Positions 1-10,247 of a stretch of 64,000 nucleotides of DNA are shown here, in pieces. The stretch lies in contig NZ_FOYL01000001.1 in NCBI RefSeq assembly GCF_900115955.1, positions 62,001 through 126,000 on the forward strand, written 5' to 3'. A program made the position numbers and the translations under genes. The DNA comes from Lentzea waywayandensis. GTDB lineage: Bacteria > Actinomycetota > Actinomycetes > Mycobacteriales > Pseudonocardiaceae. The notes beneath the pieces are model-generated. The model was not told the DNA's origin. It searched no databases and saw nothing but the letters and a program-made list of their open reading frames with translations. Position 1 is the first letter of the stretch, and every line of letters starts with the position of its first letter.

Positions 1-2
1 CA

Positions 3-1460
3 CTGACGGTCGTGTGGAAGTTCGCGAGCGCCACCGCGACGGCACCCGCGAAGCGCCATGTCGCGGTGCACGGCGGACACGTCCGCCTTCCCACCAAGAA
101 GCCCGTGCTGAGCACGCCGATCGCGCCGACGCACCCCGCTGGCGGGGTCATCCGTCTGGGCGTCACCGCGTACGAGGGCGACTGGGCCACGGACGGCGAC
201 CAGATGCTGGTCAACGGCACATCTATCGGCGGGCGCAACGCGTTCGTGTCGTCCGCACAGGGTGCCGCGTATCCCAACAACATGAGCGTCGACGCGCGCA
301 CGGTGACCATCAGCGAGGACGCCCTCAAGCCCGGCACCAAGAGCGCCGAACTCAGCTTCAAGAGAGCGGACGACGCGTTCCTCGTCCAGAGCATCGCGTG
401 GTCGTTCCCGCTCCCCGAACTCACGCTGACGGTCGCCCCGGAGAAGCCCGCCGCGCACCCCAAGGACACCGTCACCCAGACCGCGACGATCACCAACGTC
501 GGTGACGCCCCCGCCGCCGACGTGACCGTGTGCGGCCAGCAGATCGGCTCGATCGCCCCACGCGCCACCGAGACGCGCACCTGCTCGTCCACGGCGGCCG
601 ACGACGACTACGCCGCGACCGTCGCGGTGAGCGGAACCAGCCTCGCGGGCGATCCACTCGCGACGCAGAAGGCGTCGACCGTCGACGTGCTGCATCCGGC
701 GTTGCGCGCGACGACCACGTCCGACGAGATGACCGCGCTCCCCGGCCAGGCCGTCAAGTTCACGACGACGGTCACGAACACCGGCGACACACCGCTCTAC
801 GGTCTCGCTGCCCGCTCGACCCAGGGGTGTGGCCCCATGCAGGGGCAACTCGACCCCGGCGCGACGTCCACGGTGGACTGCACGGCCCCCGCCGGCGACG
901 AGAGCGGCGCGCTGACCTCCACCGTCACGGCGGCCGACAAGATCGGCGGCAAGGTCGAGGCGTCGGCGTCCGTGCAGGTCAAGGTGATCTACCCGCGGCT
1001 GACGATCAGCGCGGCCTGGTCGAAGGACCGCGCGTTGGACGGCGAGACCGTCACGGTCACCGTCACGGTCGGCAACCCTTCGGACCTGCCAATCGCCGAC
1101 GTCCGCGTCGAGGGTGAGCCCGCCTCGTGCCGACGGGAGTTCCCGGTGCTGCAACCCCGCGAACGCGTCACCTACACCTGCCTGGCCACCGCCCCGATGA
1201 ACTCTCGGTTGACGGTGTCCGGCGCGGGCGACGGTGGGGCCATCAGCGAAAGCGCGGTCGTGCGGATCGAGTCGCTGAGCGCCCCGCTGCCACCCGCACC
1301 GGAGCCGCGCGTGTCGGCGCCTGACGAACCAGCGCCTCCGCGCCCGGTCGCGCACGTCGAACAGGTGTCGAAACCGGCGGTCGGTGGTGTGGCGGTGGTA
1401 ATCGGGATGATCGGCATGGTGGTGGTCGCGAGTGCGTTCTCCGGGTTGGGGCGCCGTTGA
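3..1460 (+). CDS. Surface-anchored protein with DUF11-like repeats (5' end cut by window)
   Basis: The frame is open from the first bases, so the gene starts upstream. The visible part begins with a beta-rich domain (around ...GVTAYEGDWATDGDQ...). Three immunoglobulin-like repeats of about 110 residues follow, with DUF11 character: each has a TxTVTNxGDxP-like strand and paired cysteines such as VTVCGQ...RTCSS. After a proline-rich spacer (APLPPAPEPRVSAP) there is one C-terminal hydrophobic helix (VGGVAVVIGMIGMVVVASAF) and a short GRR tail. This is the layout of a secreted protein held in the membrane at its C-terminus with its repeats outside the cell. DUF11 repeats are common in actinobacterial and archaeal envelope proteins. 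No enzymatic motif is seen, and the specific function is unknown. Confidence 0.75.
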   Translation: MTVVWKFASATATAPAKRHVAVHGGHVRLPTKKPVLSTPIAPTHPAGGVIRLGVTAYEGDWATDGDQMLVNGTSIGGRNAFVSSAQGAAYPNNMSVDARTVTISEDALKPGTKSAELSFKRADDAFLVQSIAWSFPLPELTLTVAPEKPAAHPKDTVTQTATITNVGDAPAADVTVCGQQIGSIAPRATETRTCSSTAADDDYAATVAVSGTSLAGDPLATQKASTVDVLHPALRATTTSDEMTALPGQAVKFTTTVTNTGDTPLYGLAARSTQGCGPMQGQLDPGATSTVDCTAPAGDESGALTSTVTAADKIGGKVEASASVQVKVIYPRLTISAAWSKDRALDGETVTVTVTVGNPSDLPIADVRVEGEPASCRREFPVLQPRERVTYTCLATAPMNSRLTVSGAGDGGAISESAVVRIESLSAPLPPAPEPRVSAPDEPAPPRPVAHVEQVSKPAVGGVAVVIGMIGMVVVASAFSGLGRR

Positions 1461-1534
1461 AAACTGGGAGAATTCGCATTCACGGCACTGACACGGGCGT
1501 TTTGCTTCGGAGCGGAATGCGGTAGAAGGGCCTT

Positions 1535-2089
1535 ATGGAGATCACCGCCTTCCTAGCCCGCAAGCTGGCCCGCCGGTTCCGGACGTACGACTCCGACGGC
1601 GACGGGTTCATCGAGCGCGCAGACTTCACACAGGCGGGCGAGCGCACCACCAAAGCATTCGGCTTGGCTCACGACGACCCGAAAGCGTTGCGGTTCCACG
1701 ACATGCTGATCGCGCTGTGGGAGCAGCTCTCGGCGGTCGCCGACCAGGACCGCGACGGGCGGATCAGCGTCGAGGAGTACAAGAAGGCGTTCGCGAACGG
1801 GTTGCTGGAGACGCCGGAGTCGTTCGACGAGGGTTATGTTCCTTTCCTCGACGCGCTGATGGCGATCGCGGACGAGGACGGTGACGGCAAACTCACTCTC
1901 GAAGAGCACGTGGCGTGGACCGGAGCGTTGATGAACCTCTCGGAGGCGAACGCGCGCGGAATTCACGACCTCCTGTCCGACGAGGACGGACTGCTGTCCA
2001 CTCAGGCCTTGCTGGAGGCGATCCGGGAGTTCTACTTCTCCGAGGATCCCGCCGAGGCCGGCAACTGGCTGCTCGGGTCGTTGGACTGA
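1535..2089 (+). CDS. EF-hand calcium-binding protein (calerythrin-like), copy 1
   Basis: 184 aa, starting at an ATG. Canonical 12-residue EF-hand loops lie at residues 19-30 (DSDGDGFIERAD), 70-81 (DQDRDGRISVEE) and 113-124 (DEDGDGKLTLEE). The fourth site, near 148-158, reads SDEDGLLSTQAL and is one residue shorter than in the paralogue at 5274-5831, so it probably no longer binds calcium. Four-EF-hand proteins of this size in actinomycetes are cytosolic calcium buffers or sensors (calerythrin/CabC type). No signal peptide or membrane segment is present. The next gene starts 1 bp after the stop, so the two are probably co-transcribed and translationally coupled. Confidence 0.93.
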   Translation: MEITAFLARKLARRFRTYDSDGDGFIERADFTQAGERTTKAFGLAHDDPKALRFHDMLIALWEQLSAVADQDRDGRISVEEYKKAFANGLLETPESFDEGYVPFLDALMAIADEDGDGKLTLEEHVAWTGALMNLSEANARGIHDLLSDEDGLLSTQALLEAIREFYFSEDPAEAGNWLLGSLD

Positions 2090-2090
2090 C

Positions 2091-2807
2091 GTGCTCCTGA
2101 AAACCCTGCAGGAGTACGCGGCCCGTGCCCAGCCCGCCGCGCACGTCGAAGAGGCAGGCGGCTGGTGGCTGCGGCACTCCCCCGGCGACGCCTGGTGGGT
2201 GAGCGCGGTCCTGCCGCACGACCGCGAGGACCGGGTGGCGCTCGCGGAGGAGTTCTGCGCCGAACACGGGGACGGGGTGCGGTTCCAGATCACGCCGGGC
2301 GTGTGCGCGGACGACCTCGACGTGAGACTGGAGGACAGGGGTTACACGAGGGGTCATGACATGTCCCTGCAGATCGCCTCGACCGCCGAGGTGCTGCGCC
2401 AGGCCGACGCCGACGCCGGCGAGGTGACGCCCAGACCCACCGACGAGTGGCTGGCGGCGTGGCAGAAGGTGACCAAGCGGGACGTCAGCGCCGAACGCGA
2501 CCTGCTCAGCCGCGTCGAGCATCCCAGCGCGTACGCGTACGCCGAGGTGGACGGCCAGGTGGTGGCCATAGGACGCGCGGTGGCCGAGGAGGGGTGGGCC
2601 GGGGTGTTCGGCATGGCGACACTCCCGCACGCACGCGGTCAGGGCGCCGCACGGTCCGTGCTGGCCGCACTGGCCTCGTGGGCGGCCGCGCGGGAGGCCA
2701 ACCACCTGTACCTGCAGATGGAGAAGGCGAACACCACGGCGTTCCGGCTGTACGAACGGACGGGGTTCCGCGAGGTGTGCACCTATCACTACCGGATTCG
2801 TGCATAA
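2091..2807 (+). CDS. GNAT-family N-acetyltransferase
   Basis: 238 aa from a GTG that follows the EF-hand stop by one base. The C-terminal half carries the GNAT core: a strand (GVFGMATLP), the acetyl-CoA pyrophosphate loop RGQGAARSVL, then LYLQMEKANTTAFRLYERTGF, the usual motif B ending. The N-terminal half is a second, degenerate GNAT-like lobe, as in many double-lobed actinobacterial GNATs. It would transfer an acetyl group to an amine, but the substrate cannot be read from the sequence. Its position between EF-hand and UvrA-like genes suggests a shared transcript rather than a shared pathway. Confidence 0.9.
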   Translation: MLLKTLQEYAARAQPAAHVEEAGGWWLRHSPGDAWWVSAVLPHDREDRVALAEEFCAEHGDGVRFQITPGVCADDLDVRLEDRGYTRGHDMSLQIASTAEVLRQADADAGEVTPRPTDEWLAAWQKVTKRDVSAERDLLSRVEHPSAYAYAEVDGQVVAIGRAVAEEGWAGVFGMATLPHARGQGAARSVLAALASWAAAREANHLYLQMEKANTTAFRLYERTGFREVCTYHYRIRA

Positions 2808-2859
2808 CCAATCAGGAATCAAGAAGGCAGAGCCGAGGTGCGCGAGTTAGTTTTGCGCC

Positions 2860-5256
<2,397 letters not shown>

Positions 5257-5273
5257 GCGGGTACCAAGGGGGC

Positions 5274-5831
5274 ATGCACATCACCACGTTCCTGGACCGC
5301 AAGCTCAGTCGCAGGTTCGAGACCTACGACAGCGACCAGGACGGGTACGTCAACCGGGCGGACTTCGAGCTGGCGGCGTCACGGACGAGCGCCGCGTTCG
5401 GCCTGACCTCGGACGACCGGCGGGCGAGGCGGTTCCAGGAGCACCTGCTGGGTGTCTGGGACCACCTCTCCGCCATGACGGACACCAACGACGACGGCCG
5501 GATCAGCGTGGACGAGTACAAGGCGGCGTTCGCGAAGGGCCTGCTGGAGCGGCCGGAGGCGTTCGACGACGTCTACGTGCCGTACCTCGACGCGCTGATG
5601 GCCGTCGCCGACCACGACGGCGACGGCCACCTCGGCGTGGACGAGTACATGCGCTGGACGACGGCGTGGATCAACCTGCCCGAGGCCGACGCACGCGAGG
5701 TCCACGCGCGGCTCGATCACGACGGTGACGGTCTGATCGGGACGGAGGACCTGCTGGCGGCGATCCGGGCGTACTACTTCTCCGAGGACCTGGACGGGCC
5801 GGGAGCGTGGCTCCTGGGGCCGCTCGACTAG
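5274..5831 (+). CDS. EF-hand calcium-binding protein (calerythrin-like), copy 2
   Basis: 185 aa and clearly paralogous to the protein at 1535-2089: both start with M-x-I-T-x-F-L and end in xGxLD. All four loops look functional: 19-30 (DSDQDGYVNRAD), 70-81 (DTNDDGRISVDE), 113-124 (DHDGDGHLGVDE) and 148-159 (DHDGDGLIGTED). It is expected to be a cytosolic calcium sensor or buffer. Its 3' end overlaps the convergent SRPBCC gene by 4 bp. The two copies sit on either side of the GNAT and UvrA-like genes in one co-directional block. Confidence 0.93.
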   Translation: MHITTFLDRKLSRRFETYDSDQDGYVNRADFELAASRTSAAFGLTSDDRRARRFQEHLLGVWDHLSAMTDTNDDGRISVDEYKAAFAKGLLERPEAFDDVYVPYLDALMAVADHDGDGHLGVDEYMRWTTAWINLPEADAREVHARLDHDGDGLIGTEDLLAAIRAYYFSEDLDGPGAWLLGPLD

Positions 5832-6253
5832 TCAGCGGTCTCGGCGACGCTCTTGATAGAAGCGGCCTCGGTCTCGACGTACCGCCTGGTCAGCCCCTTC
5901 GTGAACAGCCAGCCGAGCCCGGACAGCGGCCCGGACACGCTCAGTGCGAGGGTGAGCCGGGTCCCGTCCGGGTGCGGCTCGACGACGTGCGAGGCGACAC
6001 CGAGGACGCCGGGCGACTTCGACTCCCAGGTGTAGGACGTCCCGTCGGTCAGTTCGGTCACCGTCCAGACCGCCTCAGGCAGCTTCGGTTGCCTGAGGCG
6101 GGCGCTGGAGCCGACGGCGAGCGGGCCGTCGTCGAGGCGTTCCACTGAGTCGACCGTCGGGATCCGTTCCGGCCAGCGCTCGACGTCGACGAGCACGTCC
6201 CAGACGCGCTCCGGCGGGGCCGCGATCGTGATGGTGTGCTCCAGGCCAGGCAT
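5828..6253 (-). CDS. SRPBCC / polyketide-cyclase-like protein
   Basis: 141 aa. The START/SRPBCC pattern is clear: an N-terminal strand (HTITIAAPPERVWDVLVDVERWPER), the usual hydrophobic cavity strands, and a long C-terminal helix (LTRRYVETEAASIKSVAE). Members bind hydrophobic ligands. Some are aromatase/cyclases, but a stand-alone single domain without a polyketide synthase nearby gives no specific role. It lies 9 bp downstream of the dehydrogenase gene on the same strand, so the two probably share a transcript. Confidence 0.85.
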   Translation of the reverse strand: MPGLEHTITIAAPPERVWDVLVDVERWPERIPTVDSVERLDDGPLAVGSSARLRQPKLPEAVWTVTELTDGTSYTWESKSPGVLGVASHVVEPHPDGTRLTLALSVSGPLSGLGWLFTKGLTRRYVETEAASIKSVAETAD

Positions 6254-6262
6254 CCGCCGAGT

Positions 6263-7402
6263 CTACGACTGCCGGAACCGTTGCTCGATCTCCTTCACCG
6301 CGGCGGCGGCGAGTTCTGCGGCAGCCGCGCGTGGTGAGGGCTTGTCGACGATCTTCGCGACGAGCCGGCGCATGTTCGTGCCGATCTTCGCGAACGCCGA
6401 CTCGGCCGTGGCGTCGATGTCGCCGAACAGGGTCCACCACCACCAGGAGTTCGTGGCGGAGTTCGCGACGACGTCCGGGATGACCAGCGCGTCGATCTTC
6501 GCCTCGGCCTCCGCCGTCACCGGCATGTTGGCGGCTTCGACGATCAGCTTGGCTTTGACGGCGTGCGCGTTGTCCTGGTTGATCGCGTAGCTGGTGGCCG
6601 CCGGGACCAGGACGTCCGCCTCGACGTCGAGCCACCTGTCGCGGTCCAGCTCTCGATCTTCGGGGCGCAGTTCGGTCCGGTCGATGGCGCCGTGCGAGTC
6701 CCGGGACAGCAAAAGGGTTTCCACATCGAGCCCATCAGGGTTTGCTATGACACCGTGGACGTCCGCGAGCCCGACGATCTTGACGCCGGCCTTGGCGAGG
6801 TAGCGGGCCGTGGCGCCGCCCATCGAGCCGAAGCCCTGTACGAACGCGGTGGGGTTGCGCAGGTCGAGATGCTCGATCCCCGCCAGCGCCGCCTCGGCGA
6901 CGCCGTAGCCGCCGACCAGTTCGTCCAGGCTGACGCCGTCGACGGTGACCGCGAAGGCGGCCGCGAGGCGTTTCCTGGCCTTCTGCTCGTCGTCCAGCAG
7001 CGGGTAGACCGCCTGGATGGACGACTGGAGGCCGATCTTCTCGATCGCCGCGTCGATGGCCGACTGCCTCAGCCCGAGGTCCTCCCCCATCGTCCAGAAG
7101 CGTTCGATGTAGGGCGACATGGCGTACAGGTACGCCGTGAGGACTTCCTGCGCTCGCGGGTCGTAGGGGTCGAAGTCGATGCCGCCCTTCGCGCCGCCGA
7201 GCGGGACGTAGCGCGCGCCGGGGTCGTAGTTGAGGGCCTCCTTGGCGGTCATCCCCTCGGCCAGCCCGCGGACCTCGTCGAGCGTGCAGCCCGCGCGCAT
7301 GCGCAGACCCCCGCTGCTGACCCCGCGCACCAGCCGGTCGATGACGAGGTAGCCGCGCGCTCCCGTCGCCGGGTCGGCCCAGGTGACCTGGAGAAGACTC
7401 AT
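6263..7402 (-). CDS. Glu/Leu/Phe/Val (amino acid) dehydrogenase
   Basis: 379 aa from the ATG at 7402; an ATG three codons upstream is possible. The family substrate-binding and catalytic block GMTAKEALN...PLGGAKGGIDFDP contains both conserved lysines. The NAD(P) Rossmann motif is VQGFGSMGGATARYLAK. The enzyme oxidatively deaminates an amino acid to its 2-oxo acid. Actinomycete enzymes of this length are often valine/leucine or phenylalanine dehydrogenases, but specificity cannot be assigned by eye. It is divergent from an APC amino-acid permease, with a 14-bp palindrome between them. That suggests shared control and a catabolic role, with the permease importing the amino acid. Confidence 0.9.
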   Translation of the reverse strand: MSLLQVTWADPATGARGYLVIDRLVRGVSSGGLRMRAGCTLDEVRGLAEGMTAKEALNYDPGARYVPLGGAKGGIDFDPYDPRAQEVLTAYLYAMSPYIERFWTMGEDLGLRQSAIDAAIEKIGLQSSIQAVYPLLDDEQKARKRLAAAFAVTVDGVSLDELVGGYGVAEAALAGIEHLDLRNPTAFVQGFGSMGGATARYLAKAGVKIVGLADVHGVIANPDGLDVETLLLSRDSHGAIDRTELRPEDRELDRDRWLDVEADVLVPAATSYAINQDNAHAVKAKLIVEAANMPVTAEAEAKIDALVIPDVVANSATNSWWWWTLFGDIDATAESAFAKIGTNMRRLVAKIVDKPSPRAAAAELAAAAVKEIEQRFRQS

Positions 7403-7457
7403 CGAACACACCCCCTTGACTTCAGCGTATGACCGCGGTCACATGAGCCCGAATAAC

Positions 7458-7475
7458 TGACTGATTAATCAGTTA
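7458..7475. promoter_or_regulatory. Candidate TetR-type operator between dehydrogenase and permease
   Basis: The core ACTGATTAATCAGT (7460-7473) is a perfect 14-bp palindrome, within TGACTGATTAATCAGTTA. It lies 17 bp before the permease start and 56 bp before the dehydrogenase start, and could block both. A near-identical site (TGACTGACGAATCAGTTA) lies before the acyl-CoA dehydrogenase gene at 21347-21364. Symmetric sites of this form are typical of TetR-family repressors. No TetR gene is in the window. Confidence 0.65.
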
Positions 7476-7492
7476 ACCATCTGGAGGGTCCT

Positions 7493-8971
7493 GTGAGCGA
7501 GGTACAGCCTCTCAGCGGCAACTGGCTGGGCGAACGCACCCACCTGCGCAAGTCGCTGCGCCGGGTGGACGTGACGTTCTACCTGCTCTGCACCCTCGTC
7601 GGCCTGGACACGATCGGCAGCGTCGCCGCCAACGGGCCCCAGGGCCTCGTCTGGATGGTGATCCTGGCGGTGGTGTTCTTCGTGCCGTACGGGTTCCTGA
7701 CCACCGAGCTCGGCACGGCGTTCCCCGTCGAGGGCGGCCCCTACGTGTGGACCAAGCTCGCGTTCGGACGTCTCGCGGCCGGGGTGAACCAGGTCCTCTA
7801 CTGGCTGTCCAACCCGCTGTGGATGGGTGGCACGCTGGCGATCATCGCCGTGACGACGTTCGAGACGTTCTTCCTGCCGTTGGGCATGGTGGGCAAGCAC
7901 ATCGCGGGCCTGGCGTTCATCTGGACCGGTGTCCTCGCCGTCGCGGCATCGTTGCGGATCGGCAAGTGGGTGCCCATCGCGGGCGCGTTCGCGCGGATCG
8001 TGCTGCTGGGGTTCTTCATGGTCTCGGTCGTCGTCTACGCGGTGAAGAACGGCGTACAACCGTTGTCCGGCGGCGATTTCGTGCCGACCTGGACGGGTTT
8101 CGTGGCGCTGGTGCCGGTGCTGATCTTCAACTACGTCGGCTTCGAGCTCCCGTCGACCGCCACCGAGGAGATGACCGATCCGCAGCGCACCGTGCCGTTC
8201 GCGATCCTGCGTGCGGGCATGGCGGCGTTTCTTCTTTACGGAGGGCCGATTCTCGGGATTCTGCTGGTGGTGCCGGCCTCACGGATCCAGGGCCTGGGCG
8301 GGTTCATCGATGCCGCCAAACAGGTGCTGACCGTCTACGGCGGATCGGTGGCTGCGGACGGAACCGTCACGTTGACCGGTGCGGGCGCGGTGCTGGGAAG
8401 CGTTTGCGCGGCGGGTTTGATCATCGGCGTGCTGACTTCCGGTGTCTCGTGGGCGATCGGTGCGCATCGGGCGCAGGCCGTGGCGTGTGCGGACGGCGCC
8501 GGGCCCGCCTATCTGGGCCGGTTGTCCCCTCGTCATGGCACTCCGGTGCGCGTGAACGTCCTGTCCGGACTGCTGGCCTCCGTCGTTCTGGTGACGGCAC
8601 TGAACTTGTCCGGCGGCGACTCCGAGAAGTACTTCACCGCCGGGCTGGCGCTGGTGATCTCGACGACGTTCATCAGCTACCTGCTGACGTTCCCGTCGAT
8701 GCTGGTGCTGCGCCGCCGGATGCCGGACGTCGAACGCCCGTTCCGCGCGCCTTTCGCCGTGCTGACAACGATTCTGACGACCGGCCTGGTCGCGTTCACC
8801 GTCGTCGTGCTGATCTGGCCGCCGGAACTGCCCTCGGCGTTCGAAGGCGAGCGGACGCAGTACACGTTGTCGCAGGTCGTCCCGCTGCTGATCGTGCTCG
8901 GCATCGGCTTCTTGTTCTACGCGCTGGGCTCCCCGACCCGCGCTCGCGACGTCACCTCTGCATCTGCATGA
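7493..8971 (+). CDS. APC-family amino acid permease
   Basis: 492 aa from GTG, with a good ribosome site (ctggaggg) ahead of it. About 12 hydrophobic segments are visible, and the N-terminal half has the APC pattern (VDVTFYLLCTLVGLDTIGSV, then GPYVWTKLAFGRLAAGVNQ). The interior motif FNYVGFELPSTATEEM matches the glutamate:GABA antiporter/APC subgroup, so proton-coupled import or exchange of an amino acid is likely. It is divergent from the amino-acid dehydrogenase and shares a palindromic operator with it. The 3' end overlaps the convergent rho-like gene by 20 bp. Confidence 0.9.
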   Translation: MSEVQPLSGNWLGERTHLRKSLRRVDVTFYLLCTLVGLDTIGSVAANGPQGLVWMVILAVVFFVPYGFLTTELGTAFPVEGGPYVWTKLAFGRLAAGVNQVLYWLSNPLWMGGTLAIIAVTTFETFFLPLGMVGKHIAGLAFIWTGVLAVAASLRIGKWVPIAGAFARIVLLGFFMVSVVVYAVKNGVQPLSGGDFVPTWTGFVALVPVLIFNYVGFELPSTATEEMTDPQRTVPFAILRAGMAAFLLYGGPILGILLVVPASRIQGLGGFIDAAKQVLTVYGGSVAADGTVTLTGAGAVLGSVCAAGLIIGVLTSGVSWAIGAHRAQAVACADGAGPAYLGRLSPRHGTPVRVNVLSGLLASVVLVTALNLSGGDSEKYFTAGLALVISTTFISYLLTFPSMLVLRRRMPDVERPFRAPFAVLTTILTTGLVAFTVVVLIWPPELPSAFEGERTQYTLSQVVPLLIVLGIGFLFYALGSPTRARDVTSASA

Positions 8972-9977
8972 GGAACTCCGCGTTGCTCTGGGTCTTGCGC
9001 AACCCTTCGAGCAGCACGTCGATGTCGCGTTCGGACATGGCACGGCGCATCGTGTCCGTGATGGCGAGCTCCTGCGGCCCGACCAGCAGTTCCGCCTTGC
9101 GGGTGCTGGACTGGTTGAGGTCGATCGCCGGGTAGATCCGCTTCTGCGCGGCCTTGCGGTCGAGCTTCAGCTCGGCGTTGCCGGTGCTCTTGAGCTCCTC
9201 GAAGATCGCCGTGTCGGCCAGCGAGCCGGTCTCGACGAGCGAGGTGGCGAAGATCGTGAGGCTGCCACCGTCCTCGATGTTGCGCGCGGCACCGAGGAAC
9301 TGCTTCGGCGGCGTCAGCGCCCTGGCGTCGATGCCACCGCTGAGAATGCGCCCGCCGTTGGGCTGCGCGAGGTTGTAGGCACGCCCGAGTCGCGTCAGCG
9401 AGTCGAGCAGGATCACGACGTCCTGTCCGTCCTCGACGAGCCGCTTGGCCCGCTCGACCGCGAGTTCCGCGACGCGGATGTGCTCGTTCGGGTGCTCGTC
9501 GAAGGTCGACGTGAACATCTCGCCCGGAATCGTCTTGCGCATGTCGGTGACCTCTTCCGGCCGTTCGCCGACGAGCGCCACGATCAGGTGGACGTCCGGG
9601 TAGTTCTTGGCGATCGCCGCGGCGATCTGTTGCAGGACAATGGTCTTGCCGGCCTTGGGCGGCGCGACGATCAACGCCCGCTGCCCCTTGCCGATCGGCA
9701 TGACCAGGTCGATCGTGCGGCTGGTGAGCTCGTTGGGGTCGTGCTCCAACCGCAGCCGCTCGTTGGGATAGAGCGGCGTGAGGTCCTCGAACCGTGGCCG
9801 CTTGTGCGGCTTGCGCCCGTTGACCGTGTCCACGCTGATGAGCTTGTCGTTCTCGGTCTCACCGCTGATCTGGTCGCCGCGCCGCAGGTCGTGCTGCCGC
9901 ACGAGACTCTGCGGAACCTGCGGCCCGTCAACGAGAAACGCCTTGTGGTTACGTACGTCGAGTACACCGATGTGCAT
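8952..9977 (-). CDS. rho: Short Rho-type transcription termination factor
   Basis: 341 aa from the ATG at 9977, which has an aaggac ribosome site. A further in-frame ATG lies 14 codons upstream. It begins directly in the Rho RNA-binding OB-fold (GVLDVRNHKAFLVDG...LRRGDQISG) and continues through FEDLTPLYPNERLRLE into the RecA-like motor. The Walker A is APPKAGKT, with VALVGERPEEVTDMRK and the Q/R-loop region SGGIDARAL. Housekeeping actinobacterial Rho is about 600-700 aa with a long N-terminal RNA-binding extension, which is absent here. This is therefore probably a second, trimmed paralogue. The motor motifs look intact, so helicase activity is plausible. It overlaps the convergent permease gene by 20 bp. 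Confidence 0.88.
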   Translation of the reverse strand: MHIGVLDVRNHKAFLVDGPQVPQSLVRQHDLRRGDQISGETENDKLISVDTVNGRKPHKRPRFEDLTPLYPNERLRLEHDPNELTSRTIDLVMPIGKGQRALIVAPPKAGKTIVLQQIAAAIAKNYPDVHLIVALVGERPEEVTDMRKTIPGEMFTSTFDEHPNEHIRVAELAVERAKRLVEDGQDVVILLDSLTRLGRAYNLAQPNGGRILSGGIDARALTPPKQFLGAARNIEDGGSLTIFATSLVETGSLADTAIFEELKSTGNAELKLDRKAAQKRIYPAIDLNQSSTRKAELLVGPQELAITDTMRRAMSERDIDVLLEGLRKTQSNAEFLMQMQR

Positions 9978-10217
9978 CGGGTCTGTCCTTTCAGGAGGGT
10001 TGGTGAAGACGCGCTTCATCGACTCCGCGCACGGGGTGCGACGGGAGGAGAGCGCTGCAGATGCCGTTGATCCGACTGCATCTGATGTGTGGGTCCGCCA
10101 GCGTGAGAAGCCGGGGGTGTCGGCTGCGGCGTTGTGATCGTCCAGCAGCTGGTCGGAGCTTACGTGCGCTTACCTGCGCACTGCCGGTTACAAACGGACT
10201 GTAGCAGAGAACGTCAA

Positions 10218-10247
10218 CCGTCCGCTTGTTATTCCGCGCACTTCTTC
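10218..10247. repeat. Left copy of a 30-bp exact direct repeat
   Basis: Thirty bases beginning CCGTCCGCTTGTTATTCCGC are identical to 15773-15802, 5555 bp away, and homology stops sharply at both edges. The repeat contains the stop codon and last codons (KKCAE) of the NACHT-HEAT gene. The other copy plays the same part for the DUF4360 gene. Just outside it, at 10164-10181, a small hairpin GTGCGC/GCGCAC lies in the upstream region of rho. Confidence 0.9.
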
